From NCBI GenBank assembly GCA_035341015.1, contig DAOQUL010000013.1, positions 1-64,000 of the forward strand: 64,000 nt of DNA, read 5' to 3'. The stretch comes from JAKQIM01 sp029557965 (GTDB taxonomy: Bacteria; Chloroflexota; Anaerolineae; Anaerolineales; UBA4823). The position numbers were made by a program, and so were the translations under genes. Below are positions 16,782 through 24,483 of the stretch, piece after piece (positions within the stretch are counted from its first letter, which is position 1; the number at the start of each line of letters is the position of its first letter). Under the pieces are notes generated by a model. The model was not told where the DNA came from, searched no databases, and saw only the letters and a list, made by a program, of their open reading frames with translations.

Positions 16782-17684
16782 TTAATACTTCCCATAGTCT
16801 ACGGGGCTGCTCAGGTTCTTGCTGACCTTCAACCGTTTGTGGGTTTTAGAGCCCAGTTTCTGCCAGTATTCATCCCGGTCTTTGACGCCGTAAACCCATT
16901 CGTCCAAATAGGCCTGGGTGGCTTCAGGACTGCTGCTGATCTTATCCCATTCCATGTAGAAATCGTTATCGCGGTCGTAGTAACCCTGGGTGTAAGATGG
17001 GTGCGAGCAGTATGGCACATGGCAGACGGCATCGACGATAAAGCCGGGGATCAGGGTGCGGTTGGGATCTGAGCGGATGATGGCCTCGTCTACAATCTCT
17101 TCAGCAGTCAAGATCACGTGCTTGGCAGCGAAGGCGGCCTCTTTTTGTTCGCCGATGATGCCCCAAATTTGGGCGTTGCCATCTGCGTCTGCCCGTTGGA
17201 CGTGGACGATGGCCACATCGGGCTTGAGCGCTGGCACCACCACCACCGGCTGCCCGGTGTAGGGGTCGGTGACGGTGCGGTAGTTGGGATTGGCGTGTTC
17301 CAGGTCACCGGCGGCGGTGGGGTTCATGGGCATGAAAGGCAGCCCCGTGGCGCCGGCCTGCAAGCGTGAGATCATGCCGAAGTGCGAGTATTCTTCCCAT
17401 TCCAGCCGCCCGGCCTCCAGCTCGGCGCGCACAATGCGCAGCGAGCCGACCCCTGGGTTGCCCATGTACGAGAAGATCACCTTGCTTGCACAACCCGCAG
17501 CCACCATCTGATCATAGATCAGGTCGGGGGTGGCGCGCGCCAGCACCAGGTTGCGGCGTTTTTGGCGGATGATCTCGTGACCGGCGGCGAAGGGGATCAT
17601 GTGAGTGAAGCCGGCGGCGTAGATCATATCGCCATCGTGCACGTACTGCTGAACAGCTTGAGATAGTGAAACCAGTTTGCTCAT
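16782..17684 (-). CDS. CoA-transferase subunit A (glutaconate CoA-transferase type)
   Basis: 300 residues from the ATG at 17684, with AAGGAA just upstream. A longer basic N-terminus in frame to 17783 is rejected because it overlaps the preceding gene. MIYAAGFTHMIPFAAGHEIIRQ and LVLARATPDLIYDQMVAAG are the family A-subunit core, and VVVVPALKPDVAIVHVQRADADGNAQIWG is the conserved second half. It pairs with the B subunit directly downstream to make the heteromeric transferase. Regulation is probably shared with the upstream aldehyde dehydrogenase. Confidence 0.85.
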   Translation of the reverse strand: MSKLVSLSQAVQQYVHDGDMIYAAGFTHMIPFAAGHEIIRQKRRNLVLARATPDLIYDQMVAAGCASKVIFSYMGNPGVGSLRIVRAELEAGRLEWEEYSHFGMISRLQAGATGLPFMPMNPTAAGDLEHANPNYRTVTDPYTGQPVVVVPALKPDVAIVHVQRADADGNAQIWGIIGEQKEAAFAAKHVILTAEEIVDEAIIRSDPNRTLIPGFIVDAVCHVPYCSHPSYTQGYYDRDNDFYMEWDKISSSPEATQAYLDEWVYGVKDRDEYWQKLGSKTHKRLKVSKNLSSPVDYGKY

Positions 17685-17718
17685 ACGTTCCTTTCTTGGG
17701 CGGGGTGAAGCCCCGGCC

Positions 17719-18006
17719 CTATCGTTTATCCTTTTTGGCTTTCTTGGCAGCCTTGGCCGCTTCTTGCTTGGCCTTTTGTTCACGCTGCCTGGCTTGCATG
17801 TTGCGAATGCCGCGAAAACGCTCGACGCGCTCGGGAGGCTTGATACTTCTCCAGATCATAAAGCCTCCCACCAAGACGCCCAAAGCACCCATGAAGAACA
17901 ACCCATAAGTGGGGTGTTTGGCCTGGTCGGTGGTGAAGAAGAGCGCCAAGAAGAGCAGGCCAAAAAATAGGACGAACTGCCCGACACGACCTCTTTCCAG
18001 GTTCAC
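17719..18006 (-). CDS. Small two-helix membrane protein with Lys/Ala-rich tail
   Basis: 95 residues from the GTG at 18006, which has AGGAGAT (18021-18015) 8 nt upstream. A TTG start at 18051 is also possible. Two transmembrane helices (about 8-28 and 34-53) are followed by an Arg/Lys/Ala/Gln tail ending AKKAKKDKR. No family is recognised. It lies between P5C dehydrogenase and the CoA-transferase genes on the same strand. Confidence 0.6.
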   Translation of the reverse strand: MNLERGRVGQFVLFFGLLFLALFFTTDQAKHPTYGLFFMGALGVLVGGFMIWRSIKPPERVERFRGIRNMQARQREQKAKQEAAKAAKKAKKDKR

Positions 18007-18080
18007 CGACAACCATCTCCTAAGTTGATATGAGTTCGGGGTCAGGGCCAAAACACCTGTTCTGCTAACCCGAATTTCCG

Positions 18081-19655
18081 TTATTTAACCATGTTGCGGA
18101 TCTGCTCGTGCATGTACAGCGGCAGGTAGTAGAGCCCGCCGGAGTTCTTGCCGCTTGAGCCAGAGCCTTTCCAGCCGCCAAAGGGTTGGAAGCCAGGCCA
18201 GGCACCGGTGGTAGCGCCCTGCGGGCGGTTGGCATAGGTCACGCCAGCTTCGATCCGGTCGTAGAACCACTCGACCTCTTCCGGCGTGCCGTAGAAACCA
18301 GCCGTCAGGCCGTAATTGACATCATTGGCCATCTGCATGCCCTCTTCCAGCGAGCTGACCTTGCCAATGGTGGTGATGGGCAGGAACATCTCTTCTTTCC
18401 ACAGCCGGTGGGTGTAAGGCAGGTCGGCCACCAGGGTGGGTGCGCAGAAATAGCCCTTGCCCAGCGCGCCGTCGGTCAGCACCTGCCCGCCAGTGAGGAA
18501 GCGGCCCGATTTTCCAAGTTCAGCGCTGAAATCTTTGAAATCTTGATATGCGCCAGAATTGGCCACCGGGCCCATGTAGACACTGCGGTCGGTGGGGTCG
18601 CCAACAGCCAGCTTTTGGGTCAGGCCCACCAGCCGCTCTACCAATTCATCGTACACCGGGGCTTCGATGTACACGCGCGAGCAGGCCGAGCACTTTTGCC
18701 CCTGCAGGCCAAAGGCCGAGCGCACGATGCCCAGGGCGGCGCGCTCCAGGTCTGCATGGCGAGAGACGAGGGTGGGGTTCTTGCCGCCCAGCTCCAGGAT
18801 CGTCGGGCGCACGTAGCGGCAGTCAGAGAAATCGCGGAACAACTGCATGCCCACGTCGAAAGAGCCGGTGAAGGTCACGCCGCTCACGTGGTCGCAGGTG
18901 ACCAGCGCCTTGCCCAGGGTGCGGCCGGGGCCGGTGACGTAATTGAACACGCCGTCAGGGATCCCGGCGTCGCGCAGGCACTCTGCCAGCAGGCGCACCG
19001 TCCAGGGGGTATCGGTGGCGGGCTTCATGACCACGGTGTTCCCGGCTGCCAGGGCGGCGCCGGTTGGCCCACCGGTGAGCGCGCCAGGGAAATTGAAGGG
19101 GCTGATCACCAGCCAGACGCCGTAAGGGCGCAGCACCGAATAATTGGTGGAGGTGTAGCCCTGCAATGGGTCGCGGCCCATCTCAACCACGTAACCCTCG
19201 TTCTTTTCCATCTGGTCGCAGGCATAGCGGATCAGGTCGGCGGTTTCGGCCACGTCGCCCAGCGATTCCATGCGGTTCTTGCCCACTTCCAGGGCCATGG
19301 CGGCTCCGATCTCAAAGATGCGCTCATCAATCAGGCTGGCGGCTTTGCGCAGCAGGGCCACCCGTTCTTGCCATTTCATCCGGCTCCACATGGGGAAGGC
19401 CTGGTGAGCAGCCGCCAGGGCTTGGTGGGCATCTTGCTCGCCGCCTTTTTGGAACACGCCCAACACCCAATCGGTATTGATGGGAGAGCGATCCTCAAAT
19501 TTCTCGGCCGCGAAATGATCCTGGCCGCCGATGATCATGGCATGCTCTTGCCCCAGGTTGGCTTTGATCTTGGCTAAGGCTCCCTCGAAGCGCGTATGCA
19601 GCTCTTCGGGAGGGTTGAACATCGTCGAATAGGTCAGCTTAAAGCCCTCAGTCAT
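18081..19655 (-). CDS. L-glutamate gamma-semialdehyde (P5C) dehydrogenase
   Basis: 524 residues, the length of bacterial P5C dehydrogenases, with GGAGG before the ATG. Aldehyde dehydrogenase motifs are VISPFNFPGALTGGP, NTVVMKPATDTPW, the catalytic Glu in ILELGGKNP, and the catalytic Cys in GLQGQKCSACSRVY. The sequence resembles the RocA/PruA P5C group, which oxidises the proline-breakdown aldehyde to glutamate with NAD+. No proline dehydrogenase is in the window. Specificity is inferred from overall similarity, and other semialdehydes cannot be excluded. Confidence 0.8.
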   Translation of the reverse strand: MTEGFKLTYSTMFNPPEELHTRFEGALAKIKANLGQEHAMIIGGQDHFAAEKFEDRSPINTDWVLGVFQKGGEQDAHQALAAAHQAFPMWSRMKWQERVALLRKAASLIDERIFEIGAAMALEVGKNRMESLGDVAETADLIRYACDQMEKNEGYVVEMGRDPLQGYTSTNYSVLRPYGVWLVISPFNFPGALTGGPTGAALAAGNTVVMKPATDTPWTVRLLAECLRDAGIPDGVFNYVTGPGRTLGKALVTCDHVSGVTFTGSFDVGMQLFRDFSDCRYVRPTILELGGKNPTLVSRHADLERAALGIVRSAFGLQGQKCSACSRVYIEAPVYDELVERLVGLTQKLAVGDPTDRSVYMGPVANSGAYQDFKDFSAELGKSGRFLTGGQVLTDGALGKGYFCAPTLVADLPYTHRLWKEEMFLPITTIGKVSSLEEGMQMANDVNYGLTAGFYGTPEEVEWFYDRIEAGVTYANRPQGATTGAWPGFQPFGGWKGSGSSGKNSGGLYYLPLYMHEQIRNMVK

Positions 19656-19737
19656 TTGCAGATACCTCCAAGGTGGTGTGTGATTTGCCTAGTATAGCAG
19701 AGGGGTGCTTTCTCGTCAAAAGGCTTCTATTACTTTA

Positions 19738-19766
19738 TTGCATGCTTTGCAGAAATGCGCTAGACT
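19738..19766 (+). promoter_or_regulatory. Promoter giving a leaderless mRNA
   Basis: TTGCAT (19738-19743) and TAGACT (19761-19766) are 17 bp apart. The -10 ends 6 nt before the ATG at 19773, and no Shine-Dalgarno is present. Confidence 0.65.
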
Positions 19767-19772
19767 TATAGC

Positions 19773-20540
19773 ATGGGTAACCCAAACCTGGTCAACCATC
19801 ATTTACAAAGTGAACCCTTCTTCTTCAGCGCCGGCCCAGTGGGGGCCTTGCTCTTGCATGGGTTCACCGCCACTGCCTGGGAAACGCGTCCCCTGGCAGT
19901 GCGCCTGCATGCCCAGGGTTACACCGTGTCGGGGCCGCTGCTGCCGGGGCACGGCACCACACCAGAGCACTTGAATCAAGTACACTGGCAAGATTGGACT
20001 GCCGCCGCCGAACAAAGTTACCAGGAACTGCGGGCGCACTGCCAGAAGATCATCGTCGGCGGCGAGTCGATGGGGGCATTGGTGGCCTTGTACCTGGCCG
20101 CGCGGCATCCTGAGGCGGCTGCGGTGCTGGCTTATGCCCCGGCCCTCAAGCTGAACCAATCCACCGCTGCCCTGGTCAAGCTGCGCCTGGCGGCGCCTTT
20201 TGTGGCTGCCTCGCCCAAAGATTTAACCAATCCCTCGCCAAACTGGCAGGGATACCCGGTCAATCCCCTCAAAGGGGTGCTGCAGCTCCTGGCCTTTCAA
20301 AAAGCGGTGCGCAAGCTGCTGCCGCGCATCCATCAACCGCTGCTGGTGGTGCAAGGCCGCCTGGATAAAACCGTCCATCCCAGCGTTGGCGAGATGATCC
20401 TACAGGGCATCTCCTCGCCGGTCAAAGCGCTTCACTGGATGGAAAACTCAACCCATATCGTGCTGTTGGATCAAGAGATTGACGAGATCACCCGGCTCAC
20501 CCTGGATTTCTTACAGGCTGCGCTGGCACAAGCAGGATGA
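19773..20540 (+). CDS. Alpha/beta hydrolase (carboxylesterase/monoacylglycerol lipase type)
   Basis: 255 residues. LLLHGFTATAWE supplies the oxyanion-hole region, IVGGESMGALVAL holds the nucleophile S99, QGRLDKTVHP the acid D198, and ENSTHIVLLD the His228. The short cap and the LHGFTAT start are typical of thermostable carboxylesterases such as Est30. It should hydrolyse short-chain carboxyl or glyceryl esters in the cytoplasm. The stop overlaps the next start as ATGA, so the following DUF429 gene is translationally coupled. Confidence 0.88.
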   Translation: MGNPNLVNHHLQSEPFFFSAGPVGALLLHGFTATAWETRPLAVRLHAQGYTVSGPLLPGHGTTPEHLNQVHWQDWTAAAEQSYQELRAHCQKIIVGGESMGALVALYLAARHPEAAAVLAYAPALKLNQSTAALVKLRLAAPFVAASPKDLTNPSPNWQGYPVNPLKGVLQLLAFQKAVRKLLPRIHQPLLVVQGRLDKTVHPSVGEMILQGISSPVKALHWMENSTHIVLLDQEIDEITRLTLDFLQAALAQAG

Positions 20541-21319
20541 GGAAAACTGCCATGTTCTTCACACATTCCACCTTTTTGGGCATCGACCCCACTGCTGGTC
20601 AGCGGCCTTTTTCTTATGCCGCGCTAGATAGCAACCTGCGTTTATTGGCGCTTGGGCAGGGCAGCATGGAGGATGTGCTGGCCTTTGCGGGTGGTCAGCG
20701 CGAGGCCTTTGCGGCGGTGTGTGCCCCGCGCCAGCCCAACCAGGGCCTGATGCAGCGCCCTGAGGTGCGCGAAAGGCTTAACCCCCAGCCGCGTCCGGGC
20801 CGTTGGGCCGATTATCGCGTGGCAGAATATGAACTGCGCCAGCGTAACATCAGTTGTTATAAGACCCCTGCTGACGAACAGTCCAGCCCGCATTGGATGC
20901 AGATCGGCTTTGCGCTCTACCGCCGCCTGGAAGAACTCGGTTACCAGGCCTATCCTGCCAGCGGGCCTGCCCTGCAAGCTGTGGAAGTGTACCCCCATGC
21001 CTGTTATTGCGCGCTGTTAGGGCAGTCGCCCCTGCCCAAGAATACCTTCGAAGGGCGCATCCAGCGCCAGTTGGCCCTGTACGAACAGAAGATCTCCGTC
21101 CCCGACCCGATGGATCTGTTTGAGGAGATCACCCGCCACCGCTTATTGCAGGGGGTGCTGCCCACCAAAGACCTGTACAGCCAGGGCGAGCTGGATGCCC
21201 TGGTGGCGGCTTTCACTGCCTGGCTGGCAGCCACCCACCCTGAGCGCACCTGCACCCTGGGTGACCCGGCTGAAGGGGTGGTGGTATTCCCGGTGGCGGC
21301 GCTGAAGACGAAATACTAG
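20537..21319 (+). CDS. DUF429-family protein
   Basis: 260 residues. The start FLGIDPTAGQRPFSYAALD is the typical RNase H-like first strand of DUF429 proteins, with D17 as the conserved acid. VEVYPHACYCALLG in the middle and ELDALVAAFTAWLA near the end complete the fold. The activity of the family is not known; an RNase H-like nuclease fold is established. It overlaps the esterase gene by 4 nt. Its TAG stop shares the tetranucleotide CTAG with the stop of the convergent HIT gene. Confidence 0.75.
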   Translation: MRKTAMFFTHSTFLGIDPTAGQRPFSYAALDSNLRLLALGQGSMEDVLAFAGGQREAFAAVCAPRQPNQGLMQRPEVRERLNPQPRPGRWADYRVAEYELRQRNISCYKTPADEQSSPHWMQIGFALYRRLEELGYQAYPASGPALQAVEVYPHACYCALLGQSPLPKNTFEGRIQRQLALYEQKISVPDPMDLFEEITRHRLLQGVLPTKDLYSQGELDALVAAFTAWLAATHPERTCTLGDPAEGVVVFPVAALKTKY

Positions 21320-21735
21320 GGCGTTGGCCTTGCTTCAGGCTTCTCCGCGCCAGCGCGGTACGATTCTGATACCAGGTGAAAGTGCAACTGCGGCAGATCC
21401 TGGTAAGCTCCCCCATTGACGATCAAGCGATAACCGGCTTGCTCCAGGCCCAGCTCTTGCACCAGGCTTTGGGCCATTTGCATTACCTCGCCTAACAGCC
21501 CGGCCTCTTCTGGCTTCAGGCTGGCCAGGTTGGGGATGGCGCGCTTGGGCACGATCAGGATGTGCAGGGGGTATGAGGGGCTGGGGTGGTAGAAGGCCAG
21601 CAGGTTGGGGCTTTCGCGCAGGCGGTGGACGGGGATGGCAAAGCTCATGTGGGCAAAAATCCAGGGGACGAGGGCCTTCCCAAGGTGGGAACGGGCCAGG
21701 GCAAAAGCCCAGCGGCGAAAGGAAGCGTTCGGCAC
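21316..21735 (-). CDS. HIT-domain protein with a QxHxH motif
   Basis: 139 residues from a GTG at 21735. The N-terminal helix (FRRWAFALARSHLGKALVPW) is followed by the HIT domain: HPSPSYPLHILIVPKRAI, YRLIVNGGAYQDLPQLHFHL. The usual triad HxHxH reads QLHFHL, so the first His is Gln, as in some nucleotidyl-transferring HIT branches. The central His, the nucleophile, is kept. HIT proteins cleave or transfer nucleoside phosphates. It lies 8 bp after the winged-helix gene on the same strand and is probably co-transcribed. Confidence 0.82.
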   Translation of the reverse strand: MPNASFRRWAFALARSHLGKALVPWIFAHMSFAIPVHRLRESPNLLAFYHPSPSYPLHILIVPKRAIPNLASLKPEEAGLLGEVMQMAQSLVQELGLEQAGYRLIVNGGAYQDLPQLHFHLVSESYRAGAEKPEARPTP

Positions 21736-21743
21736 ACTGAACT

Positions 21744-22988
21744 TTACAGCGCCTTCAGCAGGCGCAAGCCGAATTCTTCCGGTTGGCTGCGCTCGATGAC
21801 CAGGTCGCGGGCCTTGTGGAAGCTGAGAAAATCGCGCAGGGCGGCGGCTGTGCCGGTCACCAATTCCTCATCTGGTAAGACGCCCGGCTCGAGATACAGG
21901 GCTTTCAGGCGCAGCCGGCCAGCCTGGCGTTCTAGCTTGGGGTCAAAGCGCCCCACCAGGCGCTCGTGGTGCAAGATGGGCAGGCAGTAATAGCCCCAAA
22001 TGCGCTGTGGGGCAGGCTTGTAACACTCCAGCGCTTGTTCAAAAGCCCACAGGTGCTGGTCGCGGTCGCGCGCCCAGAACAGGCTGTCAAAGGGGCTGAG
22101 GAAGGTGGTGCGGCGGGCAGGCAGGGCGCCGCTGGCGGCTTGCTCTAGCAGAGCCTGGTGGTCACGGTGCACGATCATCTCAGCCTGGCTGCCGTTGGCC
22201 AACTGACCCTGCACCGGCACCAGCACACCCTCTTTCAGCATGCCCTGGATGATGGCCCTGGAGGGGGTGCGCTTGCGGTAGGCATAATCGGCGGCCTGCA
22301 GCGGCTGGCAAACCCCCAGTGCCCGCGCCCCCAGCTCGATCCAATAGCGGTCACGTTCTTCGGGGCTGGGGGGTGTGGTATCCACCCAGCCTGGCAAGAC
22401 GCGCTCGGTAAGGTCATAGATGCGCTGGAATTTGACCCGTTCGGCGATCATCAGGTCGCCGAAGGCATATAAGAATTCCAGCGCCACCTTGGCGGGCTTC
22501 CAATCCCACCAACTGCCGCGCCGGGGGCCGTCATATTCAAAATCACTGGGCCGGGTTGGGCCGTTCTGGCGCACATATTCCAACACCTCTTCTACCATTT
22601 GGGGGTTGCCTTCTTGGGTCAACCAGCGGCGGTACCAATCAGAGGGTTCAAGGCGCGTTTTGTTCTGCTGCGGCATCTGGTAGCGGTAATCTTCCAGCGG
22701 GATGAGCGAGGCGCAGCGCTGCCAGCCCTCGAAGATGCGCCGCTCGGCCGGGTTGTAGGCCAAGCGGTCAAAGTCGGCAGGGTCATAGCTCCCCAGCCGC
22801 GACCAAAGGGTCAGGTAATGGCTGCGGTGAACCATTTGCAGGGTGTCGATCTGCACGCAGCCCACCTGGCGCACAGCCTTGCAGATGGCATCTGGCGTGC
22901 TGGGTGGCTCTTGGCCGTTGGGGGTGGTCAGACCCTGGGCATGCAAGGCCAGGGCGCGCAGGGCAGTGAGGGGGTAGACGGTGGGCAT
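21744..22988 (-). CDS. YcaQ/AlkX-like winged-helix protein, putative DNA glycosylase
   Basis: 414 residues, the usual length of the HTH_42/YcaQ family. The N-terminal region has VGCVQIDTLQMVHRSHYLTLWSRLG, where Q-I-D matches the catalytic QxD of the AlkX branch as I recall it. The middle RRTTFLSPFDSLFWARDRD and the later RIWGYYCLPILHHERLVGRFD are family-typical. Members unhook DNA interstrand crosslinks or remove alkylated bases. The gene begins with a leaderless-type promoter, divergent from the DUF5946 gene. Confidence 0.8.
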   Translation of the reverse strand: MPTVYPLTALRALALHAQGLTTPNGQEPPSTPDAICKAVRQVGCVQIDTLQMVHRSHYLTLWSRLGSYDPADFDRLAYNPAERRIFEGWQRCASLIPLEDYRYQMPQQNKTRLEPSDWYRRWLTQEGNPQMVEEVLEYVRQNGPTRPSDFEYDGPRRGSWWDWKPAKVALEFLYAFGDLMIAERVKFQRIYDLTERVLPGWVDTTPPSPEERDRYWIELGARALGVCQPLQAADYAYRKRTPSRAIIQGMLKEGVLVPVQGQLANGSQAEMIVHRDHQALLEQAASGALPARRTTFLSPFDSLFWARDRDQHLWAFEQALECYKPAPQRIWGYYCLPILHHERLVGRFDPKLERQAGRLRLKALYLEPGVLPDEELVTGTAAALRDFLSFHKARDLVIERSQPEEFGLRLLKAL

Positions 22989-22996
22989 AGGTTTGC

Positions 22997-23028
22997 ATTA
23001 TACCCTGTGATCGTGGGCATGGTAAAAT
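22997..23028. promoter_or_regulatory. Divergent pair of leaderless promoters
   Basis: On the minus strand TATAAT (23002-22997) ends 8 nt before the ATG at 22988. On the plus strand TAAAAT (23023-23028) ends 7 nt before the GTG at 23036. Both genes lack a Shine-Dalgarno, and only 47 bp separate the two start codons. Confidence 0.65.
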
Positions 23029-23035
23029 CTTTGGC

Positions 23036-23488
23036 GTGAACGCCATCGACAAATGTCCCGAGTGTGGCGCGCTTTGGCCGGAGGGCCAAACCTGCCAGGA
23101 TGCCTTCCACCAGATGTTGTTCTGGGAAGCAGAAACGCCCGCACTGGGCGAAGTGCACCACCTGGTGGTCTTGTGCTACCACCTCCAGCACCCCAGCCTG
23201 TATTCTCCCGATGGGCTGCGAGAAGGCCAACGCCTGCTGGCGATGTTCTTGGATGAGGGTCGGACCCCCCAGCAAGTGGTTAAGCGGCAGCGTCCCCGGG
23301 TGGCTTCAGGCCAGCGCCAGTGGAAGATCACCGCTCGGCCCGGTGCACACGGCGCGTACGAGAGGCCCATCTCATGGACGATGTGGGCTGGGGATGTGAT
23401 CGCTGGCGGCGCGCAGAATTACTGCGAAAATGTCCGGTGCTGGGCGGCTTCCATCCAGGCCGCGCTCAGGCTTTTTCAGCATCCCTGA
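23036..23488 (+). CDS. DUF5946-family small zinc-motif protein
   Basis: 150 residues from a GTG. It begins DKCPECGALWPEGQTCQDAF, with a CPECG knuckle plus C20, followed by the conserved VHHLVVLCYHLQHPSLYSPDGL and ISWTMWAGDV. This pattern fits DUF5946, common in Chloroflexota and without known function. A metal site from the Cys and His residues is likely. Its last 23 bp overlap the convergent Nudix gene. Confidence 0.75.
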   Translation: MNAIDKCPECGALWPEGQTCQDAFHQMLFWEAETPALGEVHHLVVLCYHLQHPSLYSPDGLREGQRLLAMFLDEGRTPQQVVKRQRPRVASGQRQWKITARPGAHGAYERPISWTMWAGDVIAGGAQNYCENVRCWAASIQAALRLFQHP

Positions 23489-23945
23489 AGTAGAACACCT
23501 CGTCGTGCGAGACAAATTCGTAATCTTCATAAACGAACTTGGCTGAAAAGAAGCCTGGCTGGTCCAGCCAGGGGATAAACACGCGGTCCCCCTCCCATAG
23601 ATTCAGTTCCAACAGGTGTTCGTTGTCGATCCAGGCCAGGGTGCCTTCGGGCGAATCGATCAATTGCCCCTCGAATTCGGTCATCACGAACACGAAGGTG
23701 TACCAATCCTCTTCCTTTGAAAAAGCCGGGAAGGTGATCATACCTTTGAAGAGTGGGTTGCGCACCACCAGGCCGGTTTCTTCGAACACCTCGCGCATGG
23801 CGCATTCTTCGGGTGTCTCGCCGGGCTCCAGCTTGCCGCCCATCCCGTTCCATTTGCCCATATGCATATCGTTGGCTTTTTTGATGCGGTGCACCATCAG
23901 GGTTTGGCCGGCGCGCCGGACGTAGCATAGCGTGGCGAGTTTCAT
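23466..23945 (-). CDS. Nudix hydrolase, MTH1/8-oxo-dGTPase-like
   Basis: 159 residues from the ATG at 23945, with AAGGAG upstream. A longer frame to 24131 would cross the promoter of the opposite gene and is rejected. The Nudix box is GGKLEPGETPEECAMREVFE followed by ETGL, a complete GX5EX7REUXEEXGU. The preceding KWNGMGGKLEPGET resembles mammalian MTH1 and bacterial MutT-like sanitising enzymes. It likely removes oxidised dNTPs, though substrate choice is inferred. It overlaps the DUF5946 gene end by 23 bp tail to tail. Confidence 0.88.
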   Translation of the reverse strand: MKLATLCYVRRAGQTLMVHRIKKANDMHMGKWNGMGGKLEPGETPEECAMREVFEETGLVVRNPLFKGMITFPAFSKEEDWYTFVFVMTEFEGQLIDSPEGTLAWIDNEHLLELNLWEGDRVFIPWLDQPGFFSAKFVYEDYEFVSHDEVFYFRDAEKA

Positions 23946-24000
23946 AAATTGTCTCCTTAATCTTGCGGATAGGGCTATTCTATCAAATATCAGGTGGTGA

Positions 24001-24006
24001 TAGAAT
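24001..24006 (+). promoter_or_regulatory. -10 box of a leaderless promoter
   Basis: TAGAAT ends 6 nt before the ATG at 24013, and no Shine-Dalgarno is visible. Confidence 0.55.
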
Positions 24007-24012
24007 GTCGCT

Positions 24013-24471
24013 ATGACCTCCATCGGGCATTCATTGACTGGAATTGCCATCGGCGTGTTGAGCTTGCCGCCGCAGGTTGCCCCACGCCGCACCTTTTTCC
24101 ACATTGCGGCCTTTACAGTGTTGGCCAACATTCCTGATCTCAGCCTGCCTGGCTGGNNNNNNNNNNNNNNNNNNNNNNNNNNNNNNNNNNNNNNNNNNNN
24201 NNNNNNNNNNNNNNNNNNNNNNNNNNNNNNNNNNNNNNNNNNNNNNNNNNNNNNNNTGCTGCTTGATTCGTTTTATAACCACGGCCTGGGGGTGGCAATC
24301 TTCTGGCCTTTTTCAGAAGGGCGGTTGGTTTTGCCACTGCCCTGGTTTTCAATTATGGATGGGCCATTATGGAGCTGGCAGGCGCTGCGTATTTCTCTGA
24401 TCGAAGTGGCTTTTTACCTGCCGTTGATAGGGTTGGCGGTGTGGTATCGAAAGATACAAAAACGAACCTGA
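24013..24471 (+). CDS. DUF457/YdjM-like membrane protein, interrupted by the assembly gap
   Basis: The left part starts MTSIGHSLTGIAIGVLSLPP and continues HIAAFTVLANIPDLSLPGW, the GH...N-x-PD pattern of YdjM/DUF457 inner-membrane proteins annotated as metal-dependent hydrolases. The right part LLDSFYNHGLGVAIFWPFSEG fits the later NHG-type motif and ends with a hydrophobic helix and a basic tail. The 100 N lie where the conserved HR-x-x-THS motif should be. That both parts form one gene is likely but not proved, because the gap length is arbitrary. Confidence 0.65.
   Translation: MTSIGHSLTGIAIGVLSLPPQVAPRRTFFHIAAFTVLANIPDLSLPGWXXXXXXXXXXXXXXXXXXXXXXXXXXXXXXXXXXLLDSFYNHGLGVAIFWPFSEGRLVLPLPWFSIMDGPLWSWQALRISLIEVAFYLPLIGLAVWYRKIQKRT
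24157..24256. other. Assembly gap of exactly 100 N
   Basis: A run of 100 unknown bases, the conventional size for a scaffold join of unknown length. Genes on both sides are in compatible families, which supports the join, but the true gap size is unknown. Confidence 0.99.
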
Positions 24472-24483
24472 TACGGCATCTTC

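Noticed and set aside
16782..17783. Basic N-terminal extension of CoA-transferase subunit A
   Set aside because: It would overlap the neighbouring small membrane-protein gene, and the ATG at 17684 with a good ribosome site gives the normal family length.
18186..19577. 463 codon open frame opposite P5C dehydrogenase
   Set aside because: Shadow of a well-supported aldehyde dehydrogenase; its composition (HA, GQ, VGH repeats) shows no family motif and no ribosome site.
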